A stretch of DNA of 44,350 nt from CAZGCA01 sp964524145. Lineage in GTDB: Bacteria; Hydrogenedentota; CAZGCA01. Positions 23,850-32,449 of the stretch are shown piece by piece; positions within the stretch are counted from its first letter, which is position 1; every line of letters starts with the position of its first letter. The position numbers were made by a program, and so were the translations under genes. The notes under the pieces are model-generated. The model was not told where the DNA came from. It searched no databases and saw only the letters and a list, made by a program, of their open reading frames with translations. The stretch covers positions 1 through 44,350 of the forward strand of contig CAZGCA010000051.1 of assembly GCA_964524145.1 (NCBI GenBank), written 5' to 3'.

Positions 23850-24452
23850 CTAGAGAGGTGTGATCGAGACCTTCTTGACCATGATCTTCATGTTGCGGAA
23901 CTCGTCGCCCGCGTGTACCTGGAACCCGATGGTGCCGCGCGAGAACTTGTCGTCGGTAATGTCCGCAACCCCGGTCCCATTGAGCGTTACCTGGATGTGG
24001 TTGCCCGTGGCGACGATCTCGACCTCGTTCCAGCCGTCGCGGTTGAAGGTCGATTCGTCCTTGTTGATCGAGAGGAACCCGCCCGACCAGATGCCGCCGG
24101 TCATGGATTCCGGGTGCCCCTCGAGTATGTCCATCTGGTACCCGAGCTCGCCTTCCGGTTTGCGGAACCAGACGCCGGAGTTGCCCGGGAAGACCATCTT
24201 GAACACGATCACGAGCCGGAAATTGTCCCACTCGGTTTCGGTGATGAGATCGCCGGGCCGGCCCCGTTCGTCCTGTGTTCCGATAAGGACGCCATCCTCG
24301 ACGACCCACTTGGCGTTTCCGATCTGTTTCCAGCCGGTGAGGTCGCGGCCGTTGAAGAGTTCGGGCTCTAGCTTGAGGTCCGTGTTCTTGCACTGACAGC
24401 ACAGGAACACGGCAACAACGATGTACATGCACACTGCAAGTCTTCGGTTCAT
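23850..24452 (-). CDS. DUF1080 (3-keto-disaccharide hydrolase-like) exported protein
   Basis: A 200-residue protein with a signal peptide and likely lipobox-type cysteines (LAVCMYIVVAVFLCCQC), then a beta-jellyroll of the DUF1080/3-keto-disaccharide hydrolase family: LFNGRDLTGW, VEDGVLIG, FRLVIVFKM, NSGVWFRKP and WNEVEIVATGNHIQVTLNG are hallmark segments. Members bind or cut carbohydrates outside the cytoplasm, some acting on 3-keto-glycosides. ATG 24452 has GGGAGG seven bases upstream. It follows the Tat-exported aldo/keto reductase by 25 bases, so the two likely act together on an exported sugar. Confidence 0.9.
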   Translation of the reverse strand: MNRRLAVCMYIVVAVFLCCQCKNTDLKLEPELFNGRDLTGWKQIGNAKWVVEDGVLIGTQDERGRPGDLITETEWDNFRLVIVFKMVFPGNSGVWFRKPEGELGYQMDILEGHPESMTGGIWSGGFLSINKDESTFNRDGWNEVEIVATGNHIQVTLNGTGVADITDDKFSRGTIGFQVHAGDEFRNMKIMVKKVSITPL

Positions 24453-24477
24453 CAGTCGTCCTCCCTGTGTGGCGGCA

Positions 24478-25611
24478 TCATGCGCACTGCCAGTTGCGCA
24501 GCCACGCGTAGTCATGCGGCAGGTTGGCCATCGTCACTTTAGCGTACCGGGCAACGGTCGCTCGCTCGGCGTGGGTCAGCTTCTTCCGGTCGGCGACCGC
24601 GGCCGCGTTGTTTCGTATCTCCTCGGGCAGAGTCATACCGGGGATGGTGGCCGTGATATTCCGGTTCTCGGTGATCTTCCTGATCACGAGCCGCGCGATC
24701 TCGTGGTCGCTGAGGTCCGCCCCGAGCTGGTTGGCCTGCCTGTTCGGCCTCCGGAACAGGCTGCCTCCCGCATAGGGTTTGATCGTCACCGTGCCGACGT
24801 TGCTCTCGCCCGCAAGGTCGAATATGCTGCCCGTCGGCGCGGCCTCGGTACCCAGTGTGACCGGGAATATCATCATCTCGAACTCGGGGAAGCTGCGCAT
24901 GAGGTGCATCAGGAACTGTCGGTCGTGCGACGATATCCCGAGATGTTGCACTTTGCCTTGCTCTCTGGCCTTATGAAACGTCTCGACAACGACCTTCATC
25001 TCGTCGTCGGTATGGCCGCCGTCCTTGCGCATCGCGTTGTCCATCACCGCCTGCGGCCGCCAGATGGTCATCGTGTCCATCTGCAACCGGCGCAGCCCCT
25101 CGTCTATCTCGAGCATGAGCTTCTCGTGCGTCCGGTTGTTCGGGTTGCGCATGCACAGGATGTGGTCCGAGTAGCCGACGTGCATCTTCACGCCGAGCGA
25201 TTTGAACGCCTCACCGTAGACGCACGCTTCGGCGGGTGTGGTGAGATCGAGATAGTTGAGCCCGGACTCGACCGCCTGGGCAACCGCCGCTTCCCGGTTG
25301 GCCCGTGCGTCGGCGGGCACCTTGTCCTTGTCGAAGATGTCCCAGTACCGGCCGCCCTCCCGGTTCTTCCAGTGGCCGCCGAGGCTCATGGCAGAGATCC
25401 ACAAACCTGTTTTGCCCAGCCTGCGGTACTCCACGTTCGGGTTGTAGTTTAGCACCGCGCTCGGATCCGGGCGCGCCACCTTGGCCGTTTCTTGAGCGCA
25501 GCACTCGTCTTTCGACTGCAGAAAACCGCAGGCACATCCGGCCACGGCCGCGCCCACGGCGATCCTCGAACTCACCGTAACGAATTCACGCCGGCTTATC
25601 GGTTTCTTCAT
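24478..25611 (-). CDS. Tat-exported aldo/keto reductase-family oxidoreductase
   Basis: The N-terminus KKPISRREFVTVSSRIAVGAAVAGCACGF is a twin-arginine signal, so it should be exported folded. The remaining 340 residues follow the aldo/keto reductase barrel: VEYRRLGKTGLWISAMSLGGHW, GLNYLDLT, VYGEAFKSLG and a C-terminal ITATIPGMTLPEEIRNN. The AKR Asp-Tyr pair is recognisable as LDLTTPAEACVYGE, while the usual active-site Lys and His positions are less clear. Start ATG 25611 has GGAG seven bases upstream. It heads a two-gene operon with a DUF1080 protein, with a promoter at 25715-25743. Confidence 0.88.
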   Translation of the reverse strand: MKKPISRREFVTVSSRIAVGAAVAGCACGFLQSKDECCAQETAKVARPDPSAVLNYNPNVEYRRLGKTGLWISAMSLGGHWKNREGGRYWDIFDKDKVPADARANREAAVAQAVESGLNYLDLTTPAEACVYGEAFKSLGVKMHVGYSDHILCMRNPNNRTHEKLMLEIDEGLRRLQMDTMTIWRPQAVMDNAMRKDGGHTDDEMKVVVETFHKAREQGKVQHLGISSHDRQFLMHLMRSFPEFEMMIFPVTLGTEAAPTGSIFDLAGESNVGTVTIKPYAGGSLFRRPNRQANQLGADLSDHEIARLVIRKITENRNITATIPGMTLPEEIRNNAAAVADRKKLTHAERATVARYAKVTMANLPHDYAWLRNWQCA

Positions 25612-25714
25612 CGCTTATCTCCATTGAATCCATGTCTGTACTCAGCTATACAAGCACCGCATGCATCCTTCGACGAAGCCCGCGGCATTCAGTCATCGAC
25701 GAGCTTCCATCCCC

Positions 25715-25743
25715 ATTGTGGCGCAGAACGGGCGGTATGTCAA
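25715..25743 (-). promoter_or_regulatory. Sigma-70 promoter of the aldo/keto reductase-DUF1080 operon
   Basis: Minus-strand TTGACA (25738-25743), 17-bp spacer, CACAAT (25715-25720). Start near 25708, a leader of about 97 bases. Confidence 0.6.
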
Positions 25744-25779
25744 GACCGGAACATGAGGCAATGGCAGATCCAACCTGAG

Positions 25780-28059
25780 TCACACCCATCGTTTAATCCA
25801 GGATCTGACACCGCCGGACGCTTTGACCATAACGAGCGGCTTTTCGCATGTGCGGGCCACGGTTTCAGGGATCGACCCTCTCGTGATCTGGTTGATCAAC
25901 GGTTCGCGTGTAGCACCAACCACGATAAGATCGTAGTTCTCGGTTTCTTCGAGAATGGCTTCAACGACGTTGCGCGCGTCAACCACCTTCGTGCGGACCT
26001 GTTCGCGGGGCAGGTAAAGACGCGATTGATGCTCGTCGACGAATGCCTGGATATCGAACCGTGTCCTGTCGCTGCCCACCGTGAAAGCGACTATCTCGCT
26101 ATCCTCTTTCTCTGCGAGAATGCTGGCCACCTCGAGGGCAAACGCGCCGTTCGGCCCACCTGCAAGAGGGACGAGGATGTGGTGGAATTTGCGGTTGCCG
26201 CAGTCCTTGAAGATGACGACGTTGCACGGTGAGCGTTCAATGATGGGATCGACCGTGCTGCCCAGATGGAACTCGTGCGCTTCCGGCTGCCCGTGCCATC
26301 CCATGATGAGCATGTTGATCTTCTTCTCCCGGATAGCGGCGACAATACCGCGCGCCATGTTGCGACAATACCGCAGCGTCGTGCTGATGGGAAAGAGCGG
26401 CTGGAGATAAAGCATCGCCTCGACAACCCCTTCTTTGCCGTCCAACATATACTTCATAATCTGTTCTGCGTCGGTCAGCGGAACCTGATCGGGCACCTCG
26501 ACCATGTGGAGCAGCTCAACGCGCGCTTGCTTGGCACCGCACAGCTTGTATGTGTTCCGCACCAACTCCAAGGCATTTGCGGGATTCGCGACGGCAACCA
26601 TCACGCGGTACTCGTCGCCCACCGGTGCTTTCTCTTCCTCAAATATGAGTATTTCGTCTGCGGTGGTTATGGCGCGGGATTTCGAGTAGAACAGGTATAT
26701 CAGCCCGCCGGCGGCAACCCACGCGGGTCCCAACACCCACGCGACCTTGCTCATTGCATGAAGGTTCACTGCAAGGACGACCTGGCAGACAATCGCCAGA
26801 ATCGGGAACAGCGGAAAGAGCGGCATCATGAACCCGTAGGCCAGCTCGTCACCCATGTTGCTGCGTATCCGTATCACACACAGGTTTACCAGGAAGAAGA
26901 GGAACAGGAACATCATGCTTGCGCACGACGCGACGTCCTCCGTCGGAAGCAGTCCGGCGACGAAGAGAACGATCCCGCTCGTGAACGCAAGCGCGCCCCA
27001 CGGCGTGTTTCGTTTTCTCGAGATCTTCGAGAACACCGGCGGCAGCATGGCGTCGCGACCGAGAGCGTACGAAGCTCGGGTCGCCGAGTATATCGTGGCG
27101 TTCAGTGCGGATGTCGACGAGAAGATCACCGCCAGCGTTACCAGGAACGCGCCCAGGAACTCGGTCGGCATCAGTTTCGAGACCGCTTTGCCGAACCCCG
27201 TGTCGCCGAACCCGCCGATCCATTCCCAGGGAGCGCCCTCCACTCCGGGCGAGCCTGCTTTTACCGCGACCACGGTGGCAAATGAGACCGCAACGTAGGT
27301 GAGTGCGGCTATGTAGACTGAGTAGAGCATCGCCTTTGGAATGTTGCGCTTTGGATCGATAGCCTCGTCGCCGGCCTGGGCGATGACCTCGAACCCTTCG
27401 AAGGCGACATAGGTGAACCCCATGGTAACGAACAGTCTGGACCAGCCGTGCGGCATGAACGGCTTGAAGTTCTGCAAGCGGGAAGGGTCTGTGATGGCAA
27501 CGACTATGCCGACGACCGCGATAGAAAGGACAAAAAGCATTTGGCCGAGGGTGAACAACGCGCCCACCTTGCCCGTCTCGGACGCGCCACGGTAGTTTAT
27601 ATAGATGAACAAGGCAGCAACCGCGATCGCGACGATCCGTCTGGCGACGTCTATGGGAACGGGTAGCCAGGTCAGCAACTGAAGCTGGTAGAAGAAATCC
27701 AGCGTGTACGTGGCAAACACCACCGCGTACAAACTGCCCGCGACGCTCGATGCGAGCCATTCCATCCAGCCGGCAAGGAAGCTTGTTCCCCGCCCGAAAC
27801 CTATTCGCGCGAAGTTGTACGCGCCGCCGGCACGCGGTATGGCGGAGCTCAGCTCGGCAAAGCTCATCGCTGTAAACAGCGCGATAACGCCGTTGAGCGC
27901 GAACGTAAGCACCACGCCGCCCGGACCGACCTCGCGAATCGATATGCCGATGCCTATGAAGACGCCCGCGCCGATCATCATGCCCAATCCCATCATCGTG
28001 ATGTGGAAAAGGGTCAGTTCGCGGGACAGTTCCGCGGATACGCCGGGCTCATCCTTCAC
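25780..28059 (-). CDS. APC-family amino acid transporter with C-terminal universal stress protein domains
   Basis: The 759-residue protein has an APC permease of 12 predicted membrane helices in residues about 15-440, with the motif GLGMMIGAGVFIGIG in the first helix and AFEGFEVIAQAGDEA later. Two tandem UspA-like domains follow, about 478-620 and 625-750. Each has an ATP-type loop: MGWHGQPEAHEFHLGSTVD and VGATREPLINQITRGSIPE. Similar permease-Usp fusions carry amino acids or cations in many bacteria, with nucleotide sensing proposed. The start is GTG 28059, overlapping the upstream small membrane protein gene by 11 bases, with GAGGG upstream. The substrate is unknown. Confidence 0.92.
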   Translation of the reverse strand: MKDEPGVSAELSRELTLFHITMMGLGMMIGAGVFIGIGISIREVGPGGVVLTFALNGVIALFTAMSFAELSSAIPRAGGAYNFARIGFGRGTSFLAGWMEWLASSVAGSLYAVVFATYTLDFFYQLQLLTWLPVPIDVARRIVAIAVAALFIYINYRGASETGKVGALFTLGQMLFVLSIAVVGIVVAITDPSRLQNFKPFMPHGWSRLFVTMGFTYVAFEGFEVIAQAGDEAIDPKRNIPKAMLYSVYIAALTYVAVSFATVVAVKAGSPGVEGAPWEWIGGFGDTGFGKAVSKLMPTEFLGAFLVTLAVIFSSTSALNATIYSATRASYALGRDAMLPPVFSKISRKRNTPWGALAFTSGIVLFVAGLLPTEDVASCASMMFLFLFFLVNLCVIRIRSNMGDELAYGFMMPLFPLFPILAIVCQVVLAVNLHAMSKVAWVLGPAWVAAGGLIYLFYSKSRAITTADEILIFEEEKAPVGDEYRVMVAVANPANALELVRNTYKLCGAKQARVELLHMVEVPDQVPLTDAEQIMKYMLDGKEGVVEAMLYLQPLFPISTTLRYCRNMARGIVAAIREKKINMLIMGWHGQPEAHEFHLGSTVDPIIERSPCNVVIFKDCGNRKFHHILVPLAGGPNGAFALEVASILAEKEDSEIVAFTVGSDRTRFDIQAFVDEHQSRLYLPREQVRTKVVDARNVVEAILEETENYDLIVVGATREPLINQITRGSIPETVARTCEKPLVMVKASGGVRSWIKRWV

Positions 28060-28207
28060 GGCGCAGTTCCCTCACAATCTCGCGAGCCGTGTGAAGACCG
28101 CTCTCGGCTATTCGGTCAATCGTCCGCCGGCTCCAGAGCACCAGGTACGTGATGAACCCCAAGGCGGCAACGATAACAACACACCCAAATATAGTGTCTC
28201 TATCCAT
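28049..28207 (-). CDS. 52-residue single-span membrane protein
   Basis: The ATG at 28207 (MDRDTIFGCVVIVAALGFITY) has a good GGAGG eight bases upstream. One membrane helix (residues about 6-25) is followed by a basic cytoplasmic tail (SRRTIDRIAESGLHTAREIVRELRREG). The frame overlaps the APC-Usp gene start by 11 bases, so the two are coupled. It may be a small partner or regulator of that transporter; I know of no named family. Confidence 0.7.
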   Translation of the reverse strand: MDRDTIFGCVVIVAALGFITYLVLWSRRTIDRIAESGLHTAREIVRELRREG

Positions 28208-28264
28208 AAAGGCTTCCTCCGGGCCAGTCGCTGGTCTGTGCATAGCCATGTAATCTGTCGGGGT

Positions 28265-29344
28265 TCATGAGCTGAGGATCTCGTGAGCGCGGGCCAGCCG
28301 GTCGCGTATCGGGATACCGTACGGACATCGCGGTTCGCAATCGCCGCATTTCTGGCATGCAGACGCGTTGACCTTCTGTTTGGCGTACTGTGCCCTGGCC
28401 CATTCCTCGTACCCGTAACGAGTGTACCAGCCTTCGAGACGCAGTATCTCGGGGATCATAAACCGCCACTCGTTTGCCGTACACGGCATGCAGTACGTGC
28501 AACCGCGACAGAAGCTTTCCCCGACGAAACGCATCGTCTCTTCGACCATCGCGTTTCGTTCGGCGGTAGACAACGAGACAGTACGAACGGCGAAGTTCTC
28601 GCGGACCTCCTCGGGAGATGCCATCCCGGGTATTGCGACTGACACGTCGTCGCACGAGAGAACAAACTCGAGCGCCCGTTGTGCGGTCATTGCTTCGGCC
28701 CCTGGTTTTGGGGTTCCGGTAGCGGATTTCGGGTTGACGAGGAACCCGCCGGCCAGCGGTTTCATCGCGATTATCCCGGCGTCTTTCTCGCGCGCCGTGG
28801 CAAATACCTCCGTCTCGGCACGTTCGCAGCCCATGTTGTAGGCTACCTGTACCGTGTCGAACGGAAAGCTTTCGAGGGCATGTCGCAATGCACCGAAATG
28901 GTGGCCCGTGACGCCGAGAAACCGGACCTTGCCCCTCTCGCGACTCTCGCAGAGTGCGTCGAGCACGCCGTTGTTCACGCGCTGATCGTAATCTTCGGGG
29001 CTGAGCAGCACGTGGAACTGGTAGAGATCGATGTAGTCGGTTTTCAGGGCCTCGAGACTCTCGTCGATGGCCGCGAGCATTTTCTTGCGGCTCCGTACGG
29101 CCGATTTCGTTGCGATAAACACCTCGGTCCTGCACCCGAGCGTGTGCAGAATCGCGCCTATCTTCTGCTGGCTGTCGCCGTATCCCTGGCCTGTATCGAC
29201 GAAGTCGACTCCGAGATCGAGCGCGGTCTTCATCGTTCTATAGGCGTCCTCGACGCTGGTCTTCATCGTCGCAATGCCGCCCAGACCGATCGGGCAGACC
29301 TCGACCCCCGTGCGGCCGAGTCTTCTGCGTTCCAGTGGCATCAA
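28265..29344 (-). CDS. Aldo/keto reductase with C-terminal 4Fe-4S cluster domain
   Basis: A 359-residue cytoplasmic oxidoreductase. The AKR barrel shows DFVDTGQGYGDS (Asp and Tyr), FIATKSA (Lys) and YQFHVL (His), so the catalytic tetrad is complete. After about residue 275 it has cysteine motifs CRGCTYCMPC and CQKCGDCEPRCPYGI, a ferredoxin-like cluster region seen in a subgroup of AKRs. NAD(P)H-linked reduction of a sugar or aldehyde is likely; the specific substrate is not. It lies six bases after the GH39-like gene, so they share an operon. Confidence 0.93.
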   Translation of the reverse strand: MMPLERRRLGRTGVEVCPIGLGGIATMKTSVEDAYRTMKTALDLGVDFVDTGQGYGDSQQKIGAILHTLGCRTEVFIATKSAVRSRKKMLAAIDESLEALKTDYIDLYQFHVLLSPEDYDQRVNNGVLDALCESRERGKVRFLGVTGHHFGALRHALESFPFDTVQVAYNMGCERAETEVFATAREKDAGIIAMKPLAGGFLVNPKSATGTPKPGAEAMTAQRALEFVLSCDDVSVAIPGMASPEEVRENFAVRTVSLSTAERNAMVEETMRFVGESFCRGCTYCMPCTANEWRFMIPEILRLEGWYTRYGYEEWARAQYAKQKVNASACQKCGDCEPRCPYGIPIRDRLARAHEILSS

Positions 29345-29350
29345 CCGACC

Positions 29351-31276
29351 TCACTCGTTGGGGATCAACCTGACCATCTGCGTGCCGTAAAGGGGCAGGG
29401 AGATGTTCAGCACAAAGTGGCGCGCATACGGCTCGAGCTGTCCGCGTGCCGCAACCGTCAGCTCACGCCGGTCGGTGCCGGCTGCGAAGTTCGAGTCCTT
29501 GTCGTCAACGGCGTACATCTCCCAGCGGTAGCTGGGCTTGTCCGGAAGTCCTTCCACCATCAACTGCACGGGAGCCATGGCGCGCTCGGCACCGTTGCCG
29601 TCGAGCCACCACCAGAGTATCACGCACACTTCCTCGTCTCCCGCAGCCGCCAGGGAGCCGATCCCGAAGCCGTCCGACGACGACTCACAATCAACCCGCG
29701 TGTCGCCCAGGAAGCTGAACATTCGGAACACGTTGTAGAGTGGTTTTGGTGTCTTGCCATCGTACAGGAGCAACCCGTTTCTCACGCCGAGGTCGGGGAT
29801 GTCGTATGCCTGATCGTAGATGGCAAGATGGACGCCCGCATCTTCCATTGCTGATATCATCGCCGCAGCAAATGACGCGCAGAACTCCGTGTCGAACCGT
29901 GTGTCTTCCGTGCGACCTGGGTAGGACCACCCGTCGATTATCAACGGGATGGTCTCCGGCAGGCCTGCTTCCGCCAGAAGCTGTCTCGCAAGCTGAGCCC
30001 GGGCGACTATCTGTTTGGGTCGCGAGGTCTGCTCATGCCACGACAAGAAATCCAACGGAGCGCCCGATTCCCGAACGGCATTGAGAAACTGTGATATCCA
30101 TACTGGTTCAAAGATCGCTGCCGATGGCCCCCCCAGCTGAGGGACGGAACCGCGCAACGCTTTTGCCGCGGAGCAGTAGAGCTCGAAATACTCCTCTCGC
30201 GTTCCGGCCCATGAATATGCGTTGTCCGGCCTGTCCCACGGCTCGAAGTACTCAACCGCGCCGGCACCGCAGCAGTTAATAAGATCCGATGCCAGCGTTG
30301 TCCATCCTCTGAGGCTGGCAGGCGGCGCCGTGCCGGAGAGAGGATTTCCCCTTGGCGACGCGCCCGGTCCCGTGGTCAGTAAGCGAGACAGGTCTGCCAG
30401 TTCGGGCGGTGTCATTCCGAAGCAAACCATTGGGCGAGCACCGATCGATCTCGCAAGGTCAACCTCCCGTCTGACGTCGTCCCACCGGGGCGACGATACG
30501 TCGGCCAGCGCGCGGAGCAGGGGCGCGCGACCTCCAAGCCGCACGGACCGTACGCCCAACTCGGCCATACGTTTTGTGGAGCCCGAAACACCCTCCCAAA
30601 CACGGTTGAGCCTGCCAACGGTTTCCTGAGCGTTAACACGCACCTCGATCATGCCGCCGCTTTCCACGCGGCTGATCTTCTCTGCGACAGAGAGGGTCGG
30701 AGCAAGCTCGGTCCGGCTCATATCCACCGGCTGAACGGGAAAGGTGCGCGGCTCCTCGACCAGCCTGAGGGCCGAAAGGATAGCGCAACTGTTTTGTGCG
30801 ACAAGCTCGAGCGTTACCGCGCCGTCCGCATGGGTGTCCGGGGCAAGGTCGATGCCCAGAAGCTCCCCGTACCACTGTTCGGCACAGGTCTTTCCGTCAA
30901 CGCCGACCTGTTGTACGAGATACGGTCGCAGCTCTTCGGCAACTTCAAGGGCTACAAGGTACCGCCTGTTGGGCAGCAACCCGGACAGCTCGACCACGAT
31001 CCGGTCCGCGTCGACCCATGCCGAGCGGCCCGCGTCGGAGTCGCCCTCGAGGAGCTGGTATCCGAACCCGAAGGCGAGACGGGACACGGAATCTGTGCCG
31101 CCGTCGGCAGCGCACGCGACATCCAGAACGGTTCTGCTTCGGCGAGGCTCGACCGGTTCGGTGACTCTACCGCGCACACAGCCCAATTCAATCAGCAACA
31201 AGATGAGTGCCAGCAGAGCGGTTATCGCCCAAGACTGAACGGGGATGTTCCCGACTACTGCGTCTCTCCTTCTCAT
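29351..31276 (-). CDS. GH39-like lipoprotein or membrane-anchored protein lacking the usual catalytic glutamates
   Basis: The N-terminus has one hydrophobic stretch ending in LLLIELGC, a possible lipobox. Residues about 60-190 are a beta-rich carbohydrate-binding-like part and 205-520 a TIM barrel of the GH39/GH-A type (RLNRVWEGVSGS, RSVRLGG, GPSAAIFEPVWISQFL). The motif that holds the acid/base in GH39 (WNEPD) reads FEPWDRPDN, and the nucleophile motif (TEW) reads IIDGWSYPG, so both expected glutamates are missing. A beta-sandwich ends it. The ATG at 31276 is chosen since the sequence before it is a repeat. A sugar-binding rather than cleaving role is likely. Confidence 0.75.
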   Translation of the reverse strand: MRRRDAVVGNIPVQSWAITALLALILLLIELGCVRGRVTEPVEPRRSRTVLDVACAADGGTDSVSRLAFGFGYQLLEGDSDAGRSAWVDADRIVVELSGLLPNRRYLVALEVAEELRPYLVQQVGVDGKTCAEQWYGELLGIDLAPDTHADGAVTLELVAQNSCAILSALRLVEEPRTFPVQPVDMSRTELAPTLSVAEKISRVESGGMIEVRVNAQETVGRLNRVWEGVSGSTKRMAELGVRSVRLGGRAPLLRALADVSSPRWDDVRREVDLARSIGARPMVCFGMTPPELADLSRLLTTGPGASPRGNPLSGTAPPASLRGWTTLASDLINCCGAGAVEYFEPWDRPDNAYSWAGTREEYFELYCSAAKALRGSVPQLGGPSAAIFEPVWISQFLNAVRESGAPLDFLSWHEQTSRPKQIVARAQLARQLLAEAGLPETIPLIIDGWSYPGRTEDTRFDTEFCASFAAAMISAMEDAGVHLAIYDQAYDIPDLGVRNGLLLYDGKTPKPLYNVFRMFSFLGDTRVDCESSSDGFGIGSLAAAGDEEVCVILWWWLDGNGAERAMAPVQLMVEGLPDKPSYRWEMYAVDDKDSNFAAGTDRRELTVAARGQLEPYARHFVLNISLPLYGTQMVRLIPNE

Positions 31277-31278
31277 GA

Positions 31279-31310
31279 TGCCCTCACCCCAACCCTCTCC
31301 CAAAAGAGAG
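31279..31310. repeat. CCCTCACCCCAACCCTCTCCC repeat
   Basis: It lies immediately upstream of the GH39-like gene start. A related unit in another arrangement is at 4274-4305. The repeat makes the upstream extension of the GH39-like reading frame (GEGWGEG) an artefact. Confidence 0.6.
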
Positions 31311-31413
31311 ATCGGGAGTAGTCTGTTGGTCTCTGCAGGAGGAAGAGGGAATGGTCATCTTCCTCCTCTCCACGCAGAACCCGTCTTTCCCTACATTCCC
31401 AGTGCCGTCCCCA

Positions 31414-32391
31414 TCACAGCTCGTCCTCGTTACGCACGACCCCGCCTTTGGTCCATATCTGTCTGCCTATAATGGGTAGGTATTCGCTCCAGGCGTCCGA
31501 GCGTTCCTGCGTTCGCTCGATCACCCCTACAAACGCATTGGTTTGCGCGTCAAGGTTGTCGGCGTGATAGAGCACACACGCCTCGAGCGTCTTTGGCAGC
31601 ACGGGACTCGCCTGCTCGTACTCCCCCTGGTGGCTTAGTATGGCGTGTTCTATCTGCAGCCTGAGGCTGTCCGGGAATTCTTCTATCTGGCGCATCTTGT
31701 CGAGCGCCATCTGTGTGCCCATGACTATGTGCCCGAGCAGTTTGCCCTCATCGGTGTAGCGAATGGCATCGGCCGCCGCCATCTCATGGATCTTGCCTAT
31801 ATCGTGCAGGAAGGCAGCGGAGAGCAGCAGGTCGCGATCGATCTCGGAATACAGCTCGGCCATCTTCGCGCAAATGCAGACGACCTCGTACGTATGCTCC
31901 AGCAATCCTCCGATATACGGATGATGCCACTTCTTGCCGGCAGGTGTTGTGGTGAACTTCTCGATGAATGACTTGTCATCCAGGAAGAGCCGGGTCAACC
32001 GCGCAAGCCATTCGTTCTCGATCGAGCCCAGCAGGTCGCGCAGCTTGGACAACAGCGCATCGCGGTTTTCGAGCACGTACACATAGTCCTCGATCTTCAC
32101 GTCTTCTCTGGGGACTTTCTCTATCGAGTCTGCCCGGAATTGAAGCCTGTCCTGGTAGATTCCTATTGTTCCGCGGGCCGTGACAATGTCTCCCTCTTCA
32201 ACCACCCTGGCCACCGCGTCAGCCTTGTTCCACATGATCGCATCGATCTCCCCTGTCCGGTCCGCCAGACTCAGCAGCAGAAACGGTCCCCCGCGAGGTC
32301 CGCTCCTCAGTTCCTTTTTCGTCAGGAGAAACGAGTCGTTCACCGTCGCGTTAGCTACAAGATGATTCACGAACACCTGCTTAACCACCAT
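31414..32391 (-). CDS. OB-fold/HD-domain 3'-5' exoribonuclease (YhaM family)
   Basis: The 325-residue protein has an N-terminal OB-fold (residues about 10-95, FLLLSLADRTGEIDAIMWNK) and a C-terminal HD phosphohydrolase domain with WHHPYIGGLLEHTYEV and AAFLHDIGKIHE, which give the metal-binding His and Asp residues. This is the layout of YhaM, a 3'-5' exoribonuclease acting on short single-stranded RNA. ATG 32391 has AGAGGAG six bases upstream. It lies 58 bases after hypE on the same strand and may be the last gene of that transcript or the first of the next one. Confidence 0.88.
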   Translation of the reverse strand: MVVKQVFVNHLVANATVNDSFLLTKKELRSGPRGGPFLLLSLADRTGEIDAIMWNKADAVARVVEEGDIVTARGTIGIYQDRLQFRADSIEKVPREDVKIEDYVYVLENRDALLSKLRDLLGSIENEWLARLTRLFLDDKSFIEKFTTTPAGKKWHHPYIGGLLEHTYEVVCICAKMAELYSEIDRDLLLSAAFLHDIGKIHEMAAADAIRYTDEGKLLGHIVMGTQMALDKMRQIEEFPDSLRLQIEHAILSHQGEYEQASPVLPKTLEACVLYHADNLDAQTNAFVGVIERTQERSDAWSEYLPIIGRQIWTKGGVVRNEDEL

Positions 32392-32449
32392 GGCATCTCC
32401 TCTCCGGCAGAAATGCTGCATCTCCGATCTTCAACGACTCACCTCAGCC

